Source: Achromobacter spanius
Lineage (GTDB): Bacteria > Pseudomonadota > Gammaproteobacteria > Burkholderiales > Burkholderiaceae_B
NCBI RefSeq assembly: GCF_029637605.1
Contig: NZ_CP121261.1
Span: 1,674,001-1,738,000 of the forward strand
Direction of reading: 5' to 3'
DNA length: 64,000 nucleotides
Below, piece by piece: positions 17,280 through 25,581 of this stretch. Positions within the stretch are counted from its first letter, which is position 1. The number at the start of each line of letters is the position of its first letter. Position numbers and translations under genes: made by a program. Under the pieces are notes generated by a model. It saw nothing but the letters and a program-made list of their open reading frames with translations. It made no database searches and was not told where the DNA came from.

Positions 17280-18161
17280 ATGGAATGGAGCGACGTCCGG
17301 ATCTTTCTGGCGGTGGCCCGCGGCCAATCCTTTGGCGAAGCCGCGCGGCGCCTGGGCGTGAGCCATCCCACGGTGGGCCGCCGGATCAAGGCGCTTGAAG
17401 TCGAAGCCGAGCAAGCACTCTTTCGCAGGACGAAAGACGGATTGGTGCTGACGGATGCGGGCGACGCCGTGATGGCGTTGGCGGAATCCATGGAGAATTC
17501 CGCGCTGTCGCTGGAAAGGCGGCTGGCGGGCAACCACCAGCGGCTTGAAGGAATCTTGCGAATATCGTCGGCCGAGTGGTTTGCGGGCTATGTGCTGGCG
17601 CCCGTCCTGGCCGAACTGACGCGCCGCCATCCGGCCGTGGTGCCCGAGGTGATTGCCAGCTACCGGCTGCTGGATCTGTCACGCCGTGAAGCCGACGTGG
17701 CCTTTCGCATCGTGCCCTTTACCGAACCAGACATTGTTCAACGCCGCCTGATGACGGTGCCCTATGGGCTATATGGTTCGGCGGACACCGCATCGGCCAT
17801 GCAGCACGATCCGTCTTCAGTCGGCTTGATTCTTATGAATACGGCGCAATCCCACTTTCCGGATGTCGCCTGGCTACTGGACCGGTTCCCGCAGTCGCGC
17901 CGTGTTTTCACCAGCACAAGCCGGGCGGTTCAAGCGCAGATGTGCGCGCGTGGCATGGGTATCGCCGTACTGCCCAGACCGCTAGGCGATGCCGTGCCTG
18001 GGTTGCAGCGCATTGAAGCGCCGGACCAACCGCCAAGCAGGGATATATGGCTGGGCTACCACCAAGACCTGCGGCATATGGATCGCTTGCGGGCGATGTT
18101 GGATATCGCGGATGCGCTGCTGTCGGATGCGGCGACTGAAGCACAGCGCGCGCAACCTTAA
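17280..18161 (+). CDS. LysR-family transcriptional regulator
   Basis: 293 residues. The DNA-binding domain covers about residues 1-60 (DVRIFLAVARGQSFGEAARR) and is followed by an effector domain. It resembles the regulator at 2573 in its W-x-D-V-R opening and in the whole-protein layout. It is divergent from the SDR at 16400-17146 and probably controls it. Another in-frame start is unlikely because GAACGGGAG lies just upstream, partly overlapping the dyad. Confidence 0.9.
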   Translation: MEWSDVRIFLAVARGQSFGEAARRLGVSHPTVGRRIKALEVEAEQALFRRTKDGLVLTDAGDAVMALAESMENSALSLERRLAGNHQRLEGILRISSAEWFAGYVLAPVLAELTRRHPAVVPEVIASYRLLDLSRREADVAFRIVPFTEPDIVQRRLMTVPYGLYGSADTASAMQHDPSSVGLILMNTAQSHFPDVAWLLDRFPQSRRVFTSTSRAVQAQMCARGMGIAVLPRPLGDAVPGLQRIEAPDQPPSRDIWLGYHQDLRHMDRLRAMLDIADALLSDAATEAQRAQP

Positions 18162-18253
18162 CAGAACGCTATCTTTTTCGGACCGGTGATTGACGCGGAT
18201 CCGCATCCGCAAACGTCGCGGCGCGTTCCAAGCCCCCCCCTCCCTGCACCCGC

Positions 18254-19240
18254 CTATTGCGGCGGCAACAGCGCCGCGAACCGCTTGCGGTACTCCGCGG
18301 GTGTCACGCCCACGTGACGCGCAAACGCCCGGCGCAACACATCCGCATCGGCAAACCCGCAACGCGCCGCAACCTGCTTGGGTGCCGCTTGCCCTTGCTC
18401 CAGCAGGCGACGCGCCGCGTTCACTCGTGCCTCTTCAACCCAGCTTGCGGGCGTGATGCCGATCTCGCTACGGAAAAGCCGCGCAAAGTGCCGAGGACTG
18501 AGGTTCATGCGCTCGGCCAGGCTTGCCACGCTGTGGTTTAACTCGGGATTGGCGGCGACCCAGCGCTGAAGCTCCTGCAACGCCGCCCTGCCCGCGGGCG
18601 CGGCTTCGCTTTTACGGCTGAACTGTAGTTGTCCGCCGGGCCGCTTGAAGAACATGACGAGTTGGCTTGCGACTTTCAGGGCGATCTCACGCCCAAGGTC
18701 TTCTTCCACCAGGGAAATGGCCAGGTCCAGGCCGGCCGTCACGCCCGCGGCGGTACGCAGCGGTCCGTCACTGACGTGGATCGCGTCCTGGTCAACCGTC
18801 ACGTCCGGGAATTGTTCGGCCAGGCGCTCGGCAACCGCCCAGTGGGTCGTAACGCGCTTGCCATCCAGCAACCCGGCTGCCGCCAGAAAGAACGCCCCGC
18901 TGCACACGGACCCGAAGCGCCTTGCCTTGGGCGCGCGGCGCCTGAGCCAGTCCACCACAACGCCGCGAGCCGGCACATCAGCCGCGTTCGGGCAGCCGGC
19001 AACGAGCAGAGTATCGACCGGTTCGTCCGCGTCGCGCCCGATGGTTCGATCGGCCATCAAGCGGACGCCGGATGAGCTTCGTACGGGACCGGATCCGCCC
19101 GCGACGACCAGCAGCCGGTATACCTCACGCCCGGCCTGCACATTCGCTTCCGCAAAGACGTCCAGCGGGCCGGATACATCAAGCAGTTGCACCCCTGGCA
19201 ACGCCAGCACCATGATCGTTTTGACCTTATCGCGCGCCAT
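18254..19240 (-). CDS. GlxA-type AraC regulator with DJ-1/PfpI domain
   Basis: 328 residues. An N-terminal DJ-1/PfpI (class I glutamine amidotransferase-like) domain covers about 1-185, with a cysteine in the nucleophile-elbow region (FGSVCSGAFFLAAAGLL). The C-terminal AraC domain covers about 225-325 with two helix-turn-helix segments (SVASLAERMNLSPRHFARLF and VAARCGFADADVLRRAFARH). The family senses small metabolites and activates nearby catabolic genes. It is divergent from the HD-domain hydrolase gene at 19347 (106-bp gap), which is its most likely target. Confidence 0.9.
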   Translation of the reverse strand: MARDKVKTIMVLALPGVQLLDVSGPLDVFAEANVQAGREVYRLLVVAGGSGPVRSSSGVRLMADRTIGRDADEPVDTLLVAGCPNAADVPARGVVVDWLRRRAPKARRFGSVCSGAFFLAAAGLLDGKRVTTHWAVAERLAEQFPDVTVDQDAIHVSDGPLRTAAGVTAGLDLAISLVEEDLGREIALKVASQLVMFFKRPGGQLQFSRKSEAAPAGRAALQELQRWVAANPELNHSVASLAERMNLSPRHFARLFRSEIGITPASWVEEARVNAARRLLEQGQAAPKQVAARCGFADADVLRRAFARHVGVTPAEYRKRFAALLPPQ

Positions 19241-19346
19241 GGCCGCCTTGATCTTTAAATGGCTGAAATCGACGTGTTCCGCCTATTGTTGCCATGCTAG
19301 CACGGCCCTATTCTTGATTGAACCCACTCAACCAAGGAAGAACCTG

Positions 19347-19985
19347 ATGTCCATCATCCACGAAGCCGCCATTCCCGATTCGACATTGGCGCGCGCCATC
19401 ACCGAATACATCCGCGATACCGAAACACCACTGCTCTTCAACCATTCAAGCCGCGTGTATCACTTTGGCGCGTTGGCCGGCGTGAAGCGCGGCCTGAAGT
19501 TCGACCGCGAGCTGCTCTACGCCGGCGCCATGTTCCATGACATCGGCCTGATGCCAAGCCACAACAGCAAGGACGAGCGCTTTGAGGTGGACGGCGCGCA
19601 CGCCGCCCGCTCGTTTCTCGAAAGCCATGGCATCTCGGAAGCGGACGCGTACACGGTGTGGACCTCCATCGCGCTCCACACCACGCCCGGCGTGCCGCAG
19701 CACATGCACCCGGTCGTCGCGCTGGTGACCGCCGGCGTCGAAATGGACGTGCTTGGCCTCACCTACGCACAATATTCGGACGTCGAACGCGAGGCCGTCG
19801 TCCGCGCGTTTCCGCGCACGCCTCAGTTCAAGGAGGACATCATCCAGGCGTTCTACGACGGCATCAAACACAAGCCCGACACGACCTTTGGCAACGTCAA
19901 GGCCGACGTCATCGCCGACAAAGAGCCGCACTTCCATCGCGGCAACTTCTGCAGCGTGATCCGTTGCTCACACTGGCACGGTTGA
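19347..19985 (+). CDS. HD-domain hydrolase, cyanamide-hydratase-like
   Basis: 212 residues from the ATG at 19347 (AAGGAAGAACCTG upstream). Metal ligands of the HD superfamily are visible: His in FNHSSRVYHFG and the HD pair in YAGAMFHDIG, with a later His-rich region (ALHTTPGVPQHMH). The FNHS-x-RVY opening is characteristic of fungal-type cyanamide hydratase (DDI2) relatives, which hydrate nitrile-like cyanamide to urea. Many bacterial homologues have no proven substrate. It is divergent from the GlxA-type regulator, suggesting inducible expression. The longer frame beginning at 18645 is antisense to that regulator and not used. Confidence 0.82.
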   Translation: MSIIHEAAIPDSTLARAITEYIRDTETPLLFNHSSRVYHFGALAGVKRGLKFDRELLYAGAMFHDIGLMPSHNSKDERFEVDGAHAARSFLESHGISEADAYTVWTSIALHTTPGVPQHMHPVVALVTAGVEMDVLGLTYAQYSDVEREAVVRAFPRTPQFKEDIIQAFYDGIKHKPDTTFGNVKADVIADKEPHFHRGNFCSVIRCSHWHG

Positions 19986-20012
19986 GCGGCTTCACCTCAG
20001 CTTTCCGTCCCA

Positions 20013-20612
20013 TCAACGGACCGGGCTGGCGTCATCAAGCAAAGCCAGCGCGGGCCGAACCAGACCACGCAGCAACTCCGGTTCCGGCCGTGAACGCGCC
20101 AGCACGCGCAGGCCCATCAGCAGGCCGAGCAACATGCGCGCAAGATCGTCAGCCGACTGCGTGGCGTTGATGGTGCCGGCCGCTTGACCCGCCTGCACGC
20201 AGCGCAGGAAGAAGGCCTCCATATCCCGCAGCACAAGCGCCAGCGCCTCCTGGAACTCGGCATCGTGCGGAGACAGCTCCAGCGCCGAATTCACGATCAT
20301 GCACCCCTTGCGCTGTTCGTCCGCCAGCGATAGCTCGATGATCTCTTCAAAGAACGCGCCGATGGCCTCGCGAGGCGTCAATTGCGATTCAAAACGCCTG
20401 ACCCGTTCGCAAAAGCCGCGCTCGACGTAATGCGCGAGCGCCCGCTGATACAAGCTGCGCTTGTCTCCAAACGTGTTGTACAGGCTGGGGCCCACGATCC
20501 CCATCGCAACGGTCAGGTCGCGAACCGACGTGGCTTCATAGCCGCGCGACCAGAAGCATTCGATGGCGGCGTCCAGCGCCGCCGCTTCGTCAAACTGCCT
20601 GGGGCGCGCCAT
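20013..20612 (-). CDS. TetR-family regulator
   Basis: 199 residues. The N-terminal helix-turn-helix is at about residues 8-52 (AAIECFWSRGYEATSVRDLT, then GPSLYNTFGDKRSLY) and a ligand-binding domain follows, with an RKGCMIVNSALE segment typical of the AcrR/YcfQ-like C-terminal family. It lies 51 bp downstream of an SDR gene on the same strand, at the end of the EamA-GST-SDR cluster, and may regulate that cluster. It is convergent with the HD hydrolase gene. Confidence 0.88.
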   Translation of the reverse strand: MARPRQFDEAAALDAAIECFWSRGYEATSVRDLTVAMGIVGPSLYNTFGDKRSLYQRALAHYVERGFCERVRRFESQLTPREAIGAFFEEIIELSLADEQRKGCMIVNSALELSPHDAEFQEALALVLRDMEAFFLRCVQAGQAAGTINATQSADDLARMLLGLLMGLRVLARSRPEPELLRGLVRPALALLDDASPVR

Positions 20613-20663
20613 GTGGGCTCCTAAGCGGCTGCGTGGCGCAGCGAACGGGGAAAGGCGACGCCA

Positions 20664-21458
20664 TCATAGAGCGCTATGGTCCTTGACCGCTTCTTCCAGC
20701 GCGGGTTTCAGCGTCAGAAACCGCGCATCAATAGCCGCGGGATCCTGGCGGTTCAGCGCAATCATCTGCGCGCGCGTCTCGCCGCCGCGGATGACCTCGA
20801 ACGCGTCCATCTCGATTCCTTCGACGATGGCCTCCGCCACCGCGGAAGCAGGCTCCCGCGAAAACCCCAGTTCCGGGCCGGCGCGGTTGGACTGCATCAT
20901 GGGCGTATCGGTCCCGCCTGGATAGGCCGTCAACACATGGATGCCTTCGCCTTTCAGCTCGCGCCGAAGCGCCTGGCCAAAGTGCGCCAACCCCGCCTTC
21001 ACCGCCGCGTAGGTCGTGTAGAACGGCGCCCCCACCAGCGCGATGCCAGAGGTCACGTTCACCACCATGGCCTCACCGCTGGCCCGCAAGGCCGGGATCG
21101 CGGCGCGGGTCAGCAAGATCGGCGCAAGCAAGTCCACGTTCACCATTTGCTCGATGTCGGCCTCTGCCGTATTTTCCAGACGACCGGCACGCACGCCGCC
21201 GGCGTTGTTGATCAGGATGTCGAGCCCGCCCAAGGCCGCCACGGCCTTGTCCAGCGTGGCGATGCGTCCTTCGGTCGTGCCGACGTCGGCGCAAACCCCC
21301 GTGGCTGAATCCAGACCGCGCAGCGCATCATCCAGCACGCTTTGCCGCCGCCCCGTGATGACCACCCTGGCGCCGCGCGCCGTCAGCGCATGAGCCAGGG
21401 CGAGGCCGATGCCGCTTGAGCCCCCTGTCACCAGAACCCGCTTGTTCTTCAGATCCAT
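20664..21458 (-). CDS. Short-chain dehydrogenase/reductase (DltE-like)
   Basis: 264 residues from the ATG at 21458, chosen because AAGGAG lies seven bases upstream; the frame could extend to 21521 but would overlap the GST gene. TGGSSGIG is near residue 11, NNAG near 85, then VNVTSGI and the active site YTTYAAVK. The start is 1 bp from the stop of the GST gene, so the two are translationally coupled. As part of an EamA-GST-SDR-TetR set it may act on a toxic carbonyl or conjugated compound, but this is inferred. Confidence 0.87.
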   Translation of the reverse strand: MDLKNKRVLVTGGSSGIGLALAHALTARGARVVITGRRQSVLDDALRGLDSATGVCADVGTTEGRIATLDKAVAALGGLDILINNAGGVRAGRLENTAEADIEQMVNVDLLAPILLTRAAIPALRASGEAMVVNVTSGIALVGAPFYTTYAAVKAGLAHFGQALRRELKGEGIHVLTAYPGGTDTPMMQSNRAGPELGFSREPASAVAEAIVEGIEMDAFEVIRGGETRAQMIALNRQDPAAIDARFLTLKPALEEAVKDHSAL

Positions 21459-21459
21459 C

Positions 21460-22176
21460 TCAAGCTCCTTGTGACGACGCGGGGGGAAAGTTCGACGGGA
21501 ACAACGCCCGCTTGGTTTCATCGTCGTTCACCGTTTTCCACTCATGGCTTTTGCTAAGCGCCCGGGCGCGCGCGACGGCCGGGCGCGCATCCACGCTGGC
21601 GAACCAGCGCTTCAGTTCCGGAAACGGCGCCAGCGGGTCTTCAGCGCCCTTGCGCACGCGGGAGGCCCGGTCCAGCCAGCCCCACGCCGAAATGTCCGCA
21701 ATGGTGAAGCTGTTGCCCACGATGAACTCGCGCCCCTTCAGATGCTCGTCCAGCACCTGATAGTGCCGGTCGGCTTCGCGGCGGTAACGGTTGACGGCGT
21801 AGTCCAGGCCATCCGGCGCGGCGAACTGGAAGTGCACCGCCTGGCCAGAGAACGGGCCAAGGCCAGACGCAATGAACAGCAGCCAGGACAACAGCTCGGG
21901 CCGGTCTTCGGGCGTGCCCACAAGCTTGCCGGTCTTATCGGCCAGGTAGATCAGGATGGCCGTCGAGTCGAAGACGCGCGCTTCCTTGCCGCCAGGGCCG
22001 TCGGTGTCAACAATTGCCGGCACTTTGCCGTTCGGATTGATGGCCCGAAAGGCCGGCGTGTGCTGCTGGCCTTTGCTGGTGTCGACCGGCACGGCTTCGT
22101 ACTCCAGCCCGGTCTCTTCCAGGAAAAGCGCGATCTTGGCGGGATTAGGCGTCGGATGAAAGTAAAAACGAATCAT
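21460..22176 (-). CDS. Glutathione S-transferase family protein
   Basis: 238 residues from the ATG at 22176, where the thioredoxin-like GST domain begins (MIRFYFHPTPNPAK, with the catalytic-region Pro/Asn). The domain continues with NPNGKVPAIVD and FDSTAILIYLADKTG (glutathione-binding E/D-S), then an all-alpha C-terminal domain (about 95-210). It resembles the YfcG/Ure2p-like group. The start overlaps the EamA stop by four bases (ATGA at 22173-22176) and its stop is 1 bp from the SDR start. It conjugates or reduces electrophiles using glutathione; the substrate is unknown. Confidence 0.9.
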   Translation of the reverse strand: MIRFYFHPTPNPAKIALFLEETGLEYEAVPVDTSKGQQHTPAFRAINPNGKVPAIVDTDGPGGKEARVFDSTAILIYLADKTGKLVGTPEDRPELLSWLLFIASGLGPFSGQAVHFQFAAPDGLDYAVNRYRREADRHYQVLDEHLKGREFIVGNSFTIADISAWGWLDRASRVRKGAEDPLAPFPELKRWFASVDARPAVARARALSKSHEWKTVNDDETKRALFPSNFPPASSQGA

Positions 22177-23162
22177 GGCTGTTGTCTCGCTGTCGTGGTG
22201 GTCGATGGGACTGCTACCTTGCGCTTGGGACGGGCTGCCAGAAGCACGCCGCCGACGACGGCAAGAAGCGCAACGCCCTCTTCCCATGACGGCAACTCAC
22301 CCAGGACGGGAATGGCGGTCAGCGCGGCAACCGCCGGAATCAGGGCAATGATGGCCGTCGCGGCCGACGGCCCCAGCAGCGCAACGGATCTGTTGAAGGA
22401 CACGATGGCCACGCCGCTCATCAAGACGCCCTGATAGAACGCCTGCAAACCGATTTCACCGGGTGACGCCAAGTCAAGGCGGCTGAGCCCGGCAAATAGG
22501 TAGACCGGCAGAAACAACACGGCCGACCAGAAGCAAATCAACGCCGCGGCCTGCACCGGCGTCAGCGCGCTGCGCCGAAACAGCAGCGTATAAACGGCCC
22601 ACATCGCGGCGGCAGTGATCAGCGCCAGAAGGCCTACCGGGTTCGCAACGCCGTGCGCCGAGGCGCCGCCCGCGATCATGCAGATCAGACCGATGACGAT
22701 GGCCAGATAGCCCAGCAAGCGGCCCCTGCCTTGTTGTTCTTTCAGGAAGACCCAGGCGAAAAGCCCGACAAAAACGGGCATTAATGTCGGCGCCACGGCC
22801 GCCGCCCGACCGGCGGATGTGAGCTGCAAGCCCAGGGCGACCGCCAATACGAAGGGCATGCCCCACAGGCAGGCGTACAGCAGTCCTTCACCCCATTGTT
22901 TGGCGGACATGCGCCCGGAACCCCGCAGCAAGACGGGAAAAAGAATGACGGCGCCGATGCCGAACCGCAGCGCGGTGACATCCCACAAACGCAATTCGCG
23001 CGTCACGCTGAAACGCGTCACGACAAACCAGCCGGCGAAGATCAGGACGCTAAGGGCGGCCCAGCAGAGTCCTTGGAGGGTTTTTCGGGAGGGTTGCTGA
23101 AGGTGGGATACGGGAGCGGGTCCGATGGCGGGGTCCTGGATAGGGTCGGCGAGCTGCGTCAT
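22173..23162 (-). CDS. EamA/DMT-family transporter
   Basis: 329 residues with about ten hydrophobic segments in two EamA halves (about 30-165 and 180-310), each five helices, as in drug/metabolite exporters such as RhaT or YdcZ relatives. An N-terminal cytosolic tail of about 28 residues precedes the first helix. It is the first gene of a minus-strand cluster that runs into GST, SDR and TetR genes by start/stop overlap, suggesting export or uptake of a metabolite that the other enzymes modify. The substrate cannot be inferred. Confidence 0.88.
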   Translation of the reverse strand: MTQLADPIQDPAIGPAPVSHLQQPSRKTLQGLCWAALSVLIFAGWFVVTRFSVTRELRLWDVTALRFGIGAVILFPVLLRGSGRMSAKQWGEGLLYACLWGMPFVLAVALGLQLTSAGRAAAVAPTLMPVFVGLFAWVFLKEQQGRGRLLGYLAIVIGLICMIAGGASAHGVANPVGLLALITAAAMWAVYTLLFRRSALTPVQAAALICFWSAVLFLPVYLFAGLSRLDLASPGEIGLQAFYQGVLMSGVAIVSFNRSVALLGPSAATAIIALIPAVAALTAIPVLGELPSWEEGVALLAVVGGVLLAARPKRKVAVPSTTTTARQQP

Positions 23163-23294
23163 GCGGTGGCCTCCCCTGGGGCAAGCGGGTTGACGAAGGC
23201 ACTTGCGTTGCAGGTGCCGTGCAATGTCTGCCGATTTTATATCGACTGCTATAAAACATGCCAGCGTTGATTTTCCCAGCGCGCCGATGAACGG

Positions 23295-24203
23295 CTAATG
23301 CGATGCCGCCGCATCAACAAAGGCAGACAGATCACGATTGAAGCGCTGCGTCTCTTCGATAAAGGGCGAGTGCCCCGCTTCTGGGTAGAACTTGCCGATG
23401 GCGCGCGGATTCAAGGCCTTGGCCCGGCTGAAGGACGGTCCGGCCTGAACCAACGCATCACGCGCACCGTAAATCAGCAACAGCGGCTTGTGCATGGCCC
23501 CCAAGCCCTTCGGCGCGTCCAACGACATACCATGCACGGCGTTCTGCATGTTCTGGGAGGCCATGGCGGCATTGGCCAGCAAACGTTGGAACGTCTGCGC
23601 GTCGGGCTGCTTGGCAAAGCACAGCGCCACGAACTCACGCTCGGCATCAAGATGCGTCTTGAGATCCGGCGATGCCATTGCGCTGTAGACCTGCGGATGC
23701 GACACGATTTGCTCGGGCTTCAGCTCGATGACACCGCCCACGTACACAGCGCCTGCGATTTTGTCGTCACCATAGGCAGCCAGATAATTCGTGGTCACGG
23801 CGGCGCCTAGCGACCATCCCACCAAGACAGGCTGCCGAGCTCCTGACCCAGCAATCACCGCTGCCAGATCATCCGCCCAACGTCGTCCATCACGGTAGGC
23901 ATCGGCGCGCTCAGGTTGACCAGACAGGCCATGCCCGCGCATATCGAAAGTGATCAGCCGATACCGCTGCAACTGAGGGCTGTTGACCTGCTTTTCCCAA
24001 CTCAGATGGCTGCCGAGCAAGCCGTGGATAAAGATGATGGGCTGCCCGTTCGGGTCACCGGCCTCTTGCACCGCGATGCGCACCCCATCAGGCGCCGTTA
24101 CTGTGTAGGGGTCTGCGGCGGCCTGCGCCAGCGCGGACAGAGCCATCAAGGCCAAGGCGGCAAAGCCCTTGCGCCATTTGCTGAAGAGGTTGAAAGACAT
24201 CAT
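23295..24203 (-). CDS. Secreted or periplasmic alpha/beta-hydrolase
   Basis: 302 residues with an N-terminal signal peptide (basic start, hydrophobic run, likely cleavage after ALAQA near residue 28). The alpha/beta-hydrolase core has an oxyanion segment HGLLGS, the nucleophile elbow G-W-S-L-G near residue 128, an acid in IYGARDALV and a C-terminal catalytic His in EAGHSPF. The start has AAGGAG seven bases upstream. It is an esterase- or haloperoxidase-like enzyme of unknown substrate. It is divergent from a MerR regulator and has a MerR-style promoter with a dyad between its -35 and -10 elements. Confidence 0.9.
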   Translation of the reverse strand: MMSFNLFSKWRKGFAALALMALSALAQAAADPYTVTAPDGVRIAVQEAGDPNGQPIIFIHGLLGSHLSWEKQVNSPQLQRYRLITFDMRGHGLSGQPERADAYRDGRRWADDLAAVIAGSGARQPVLVGWSLGAAVTTNYLAAYGDDKIAGAVYVGGVIELKPEQIVSHPQVYSAMASPDLKTHLDAEREFVALCFAKQPDAQTFQRLLANAAMASQNMQNAVHGMSLDAPKGLGAMHKPLLLIYGARDALVQAGPSFSRAKALNPRAIGKFYPEAGHSPFIEETQRFNRDLSAFVDAAASH

Positions 24204-24233
24204 GTTGAAGCTCCTTCGAATGGAAAGAGCCCA

Positions 24234-24264
24234 GGCTAAAGCCTGACATTAGTGTCATAGTCAA
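24234..24264 (-). promoter_or_regulatory. MerR-style promoter of the hydrolase gene
   Basis: On the minus strand a TTGACT -35 box (24264-24259) is followed after 18-19 bp by a weak TTTAGC/TTAGCC -10. A dyad TGACA-TTAG-TGTCA (24244-24257) fills the spacer. Long spacers with a central dyad are the hallmark of MerR-activated promoters. The -10 match is poor, as expected for an activator-dependent promoter. Confidence 0.5.
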
Positions 24265-24287
24265 GCGCGGATGATAAGGTTCGATCC

Positions 24288-24668
24288 ATGAAAAAAACTG
24301 AGTCCACCACCCTGCTGAAGATCGGCGCGTTGGCGCAAGTAACCGGCGTCAGCGTGCGCTCTATTCGTCACTACGATCAGCACGGTCTGCTTGCATCAAC
24401 GCGGGCCGAGAATGGCTACCGCGCCTTTGAGGCGGTGGCCGTCACGCAGGTCAAACAGATACAACGATTGATCGCCACCGGCTTCAGCTTGGAAGAAATC
24501 CGCAGCTTTCCGGATTGCATGTTGCTGATCGAAGGGGCTAAGGCATGCGCGAATATGACGGATGCGAAGCGCAAACGGCTGGAGATACTGGAGAAGCAGA
24601 TTGAGGCGCTGGAAAAGCAGCGCCAGCGATTGCGAGGCATGCTGATTGAGGGGGGTGGGCAGGAGTGA
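24288..24668 (+). CDS. MerR-family transcriptional regulator
   Basis: 126 residues. The N-terminal MerR helix-turn-helix (LLKIGALAQVTGVSVRSIRH, about residues 9-28) is followed by a wing, and a C-terminal coiled coil (KRKRLEILEKQIEALEKQRQ, about 95-117) mediates dimerisation. There is no metal-binding cysteine cluster at the C-terminus, so it is of the small-molecule type, like the CueR-unlike YyaN group. It is divergent from the periplasmic hydrolase gene, whose promoter has the MerR-type dyad. The inducer is unknown. Confidence 0.88.
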   Translation: MKKTESTTLLKIGALAQVTGVSVRSIRHYDQHGLLASTRAENGYRAFEAVAVTQVKQIQRLIATGFSLEEIRSFPDCMLLIEGAKACANMTDAKRKRLEILEKQIEALEKQRQRLRGMLIEGGGQE

Positions 24669-24750
24669 GCCTTCGGTTTTCGTTTATTGCGATTTTCGTT
24701 TATTTCGAATAATCTCGCTCCTGAAAGTGCATTCACCTCAGGAGCTAGCC

Positions 24751-25218
24751 ATGACCGCCATTGCCGAAACCAAGATGACCTTACCCGCCGCACGGGAAGT
24801 GGAGGCGGCTGTTCAAGGCCAGCGCGCGTTGGCCGCGTACCTGGCAACGCGCGTTGAAACACAACACATCCAGATCTTCGATGAACGGAACCAAGCCCAT
24901 CAAGTAGAGTTGCCCACCTCTGCGCTGCGTCTGCTGGTCGACATCCTTGCCGAATTGGCCGCCGGCAATGCCGTAAAAGTCGTACCCGTCCATGCAGAAC
25001 TGACGACCCAGGAAGCCGCGGACATGCTCAACGTCTCCCGCCCTCACCTGGTCAAGCTACTGGAGGATGGCGTGCTGCCATTCCATCGGACGGGGAAACA
25101 TCGCAGAGTGCGGCTCGCGGACTTGACGCAGTACAAGGACGCACGCGACCGTGCTAGCGAAGAAGCCATGGCGGAGCTCGCCCGTCAGGCTCAGGAATCA
25201 AGCTTGGGTTACGAATGA
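24751..25218 (+). CDS. Excisionase-type (helix-turn-helix) antitoxin
   Basis: 155 residues from the ATG at 24751 (CAGGAG upstream). A C-terminal excisionase/MerR-like helix-turn-helix is visible at about residues 86-135 (LTTQEAADMLNVSRPHLVKL, then the wing GKHRRVRLADL). The N-terminal 80 residues form a separate domain. Proteins of this form pair with PIN-domain toxins: the gene overlaps the PIN gene by ATGA (25215-25218), a typical antitoxin-toxin arrangement. It probably binds its own promoter and neutralises the nuclease. The partner toxin gene is damaged here. Confidence 0.82.
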   Translation: MTAIAETKMTLPAAREVEAAVQGQRALAAYLATRVETQHIQIFDERNQAHQVELPTSALRLLVDILAELAAGNAVKVVPVHAELTTQEAADMLNVSRPHLVKLLEDGVLPFHRTGKHRRVRLADLTQYKDARDRASEEAMAELARQAQESSLGYE

Positions 25219-25580
25219 GGCACTCCCCGTTTACTGCCATCTACGATGCCTGCGTACCCTACCCCGCGCCGCTGCGTGACTTCCTAATGTGGCTGGGACT
25301 GTCAGGGCGATTCCGTGCCCGCTGGAGTCGCGACATTCATGAGGAGTGGAAACGCAATCTACTGGTCAACCGGCCCGATCTGACACGTTCGCAAGTCGAT
25401 CGCACTTCAGACCTGATGAATCGCGCAATCCCGGATGGCTTGGTGGATGGATATGAAGAGCTCATTGCGGGAGTGCGTCGGTGATGTTGCTGGCTGCCAT
25501 AGTCGTATGGAAGGAAATCAAGGACATCACTACACGGCACGCCAAACCGCTTGGCAAGCGGTTTACCTACCCCGGTGAAG
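25215..25580 (+). pseudogene. PIN-domain toxin, truncated and frameshifted
   Basis: The intact reading frame (25215-25484) gives 89 residues that start like PIN toxins of this family: the first catalytic Asp in IYDACV and an acidic segment near SRDIHEEW. The frame then stops where the family normally continues with the second metal-binding block. A remnant of that block is visible in another frame from 25490 (LLAAIVVWKEIKDI), out of phase and lacking the usual acidic residues before it, which suggests one or more deletions. The nuclease should be inactive. The homology assignment is from memory of the family. Confidence 0.65.
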
Positions 25581-25581
25581 T

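Noticed and set aside
18195..18204. 10-bp palindrome GCGGATCCGC after the LysR gene
   Set aside because: Isolated short GC palindrome without U-tract or repeat copies; expected by chance in such GC-rich DNA.
18645..19346. N-terminal extension of the HD hydrolase
   Set aside because: It is antisense to the GlxA-type regulator and lacks homology; the ATG at 19347 has a good ribosome-binding site.
24646..24750. Longer start of the antitoxin gene
   Set aside because: The extra residues (from 24646) run through the 3' end of the MerR gene and its flank and lack a ribosome-binding site; the ATG at 24751 has CAGGAG.
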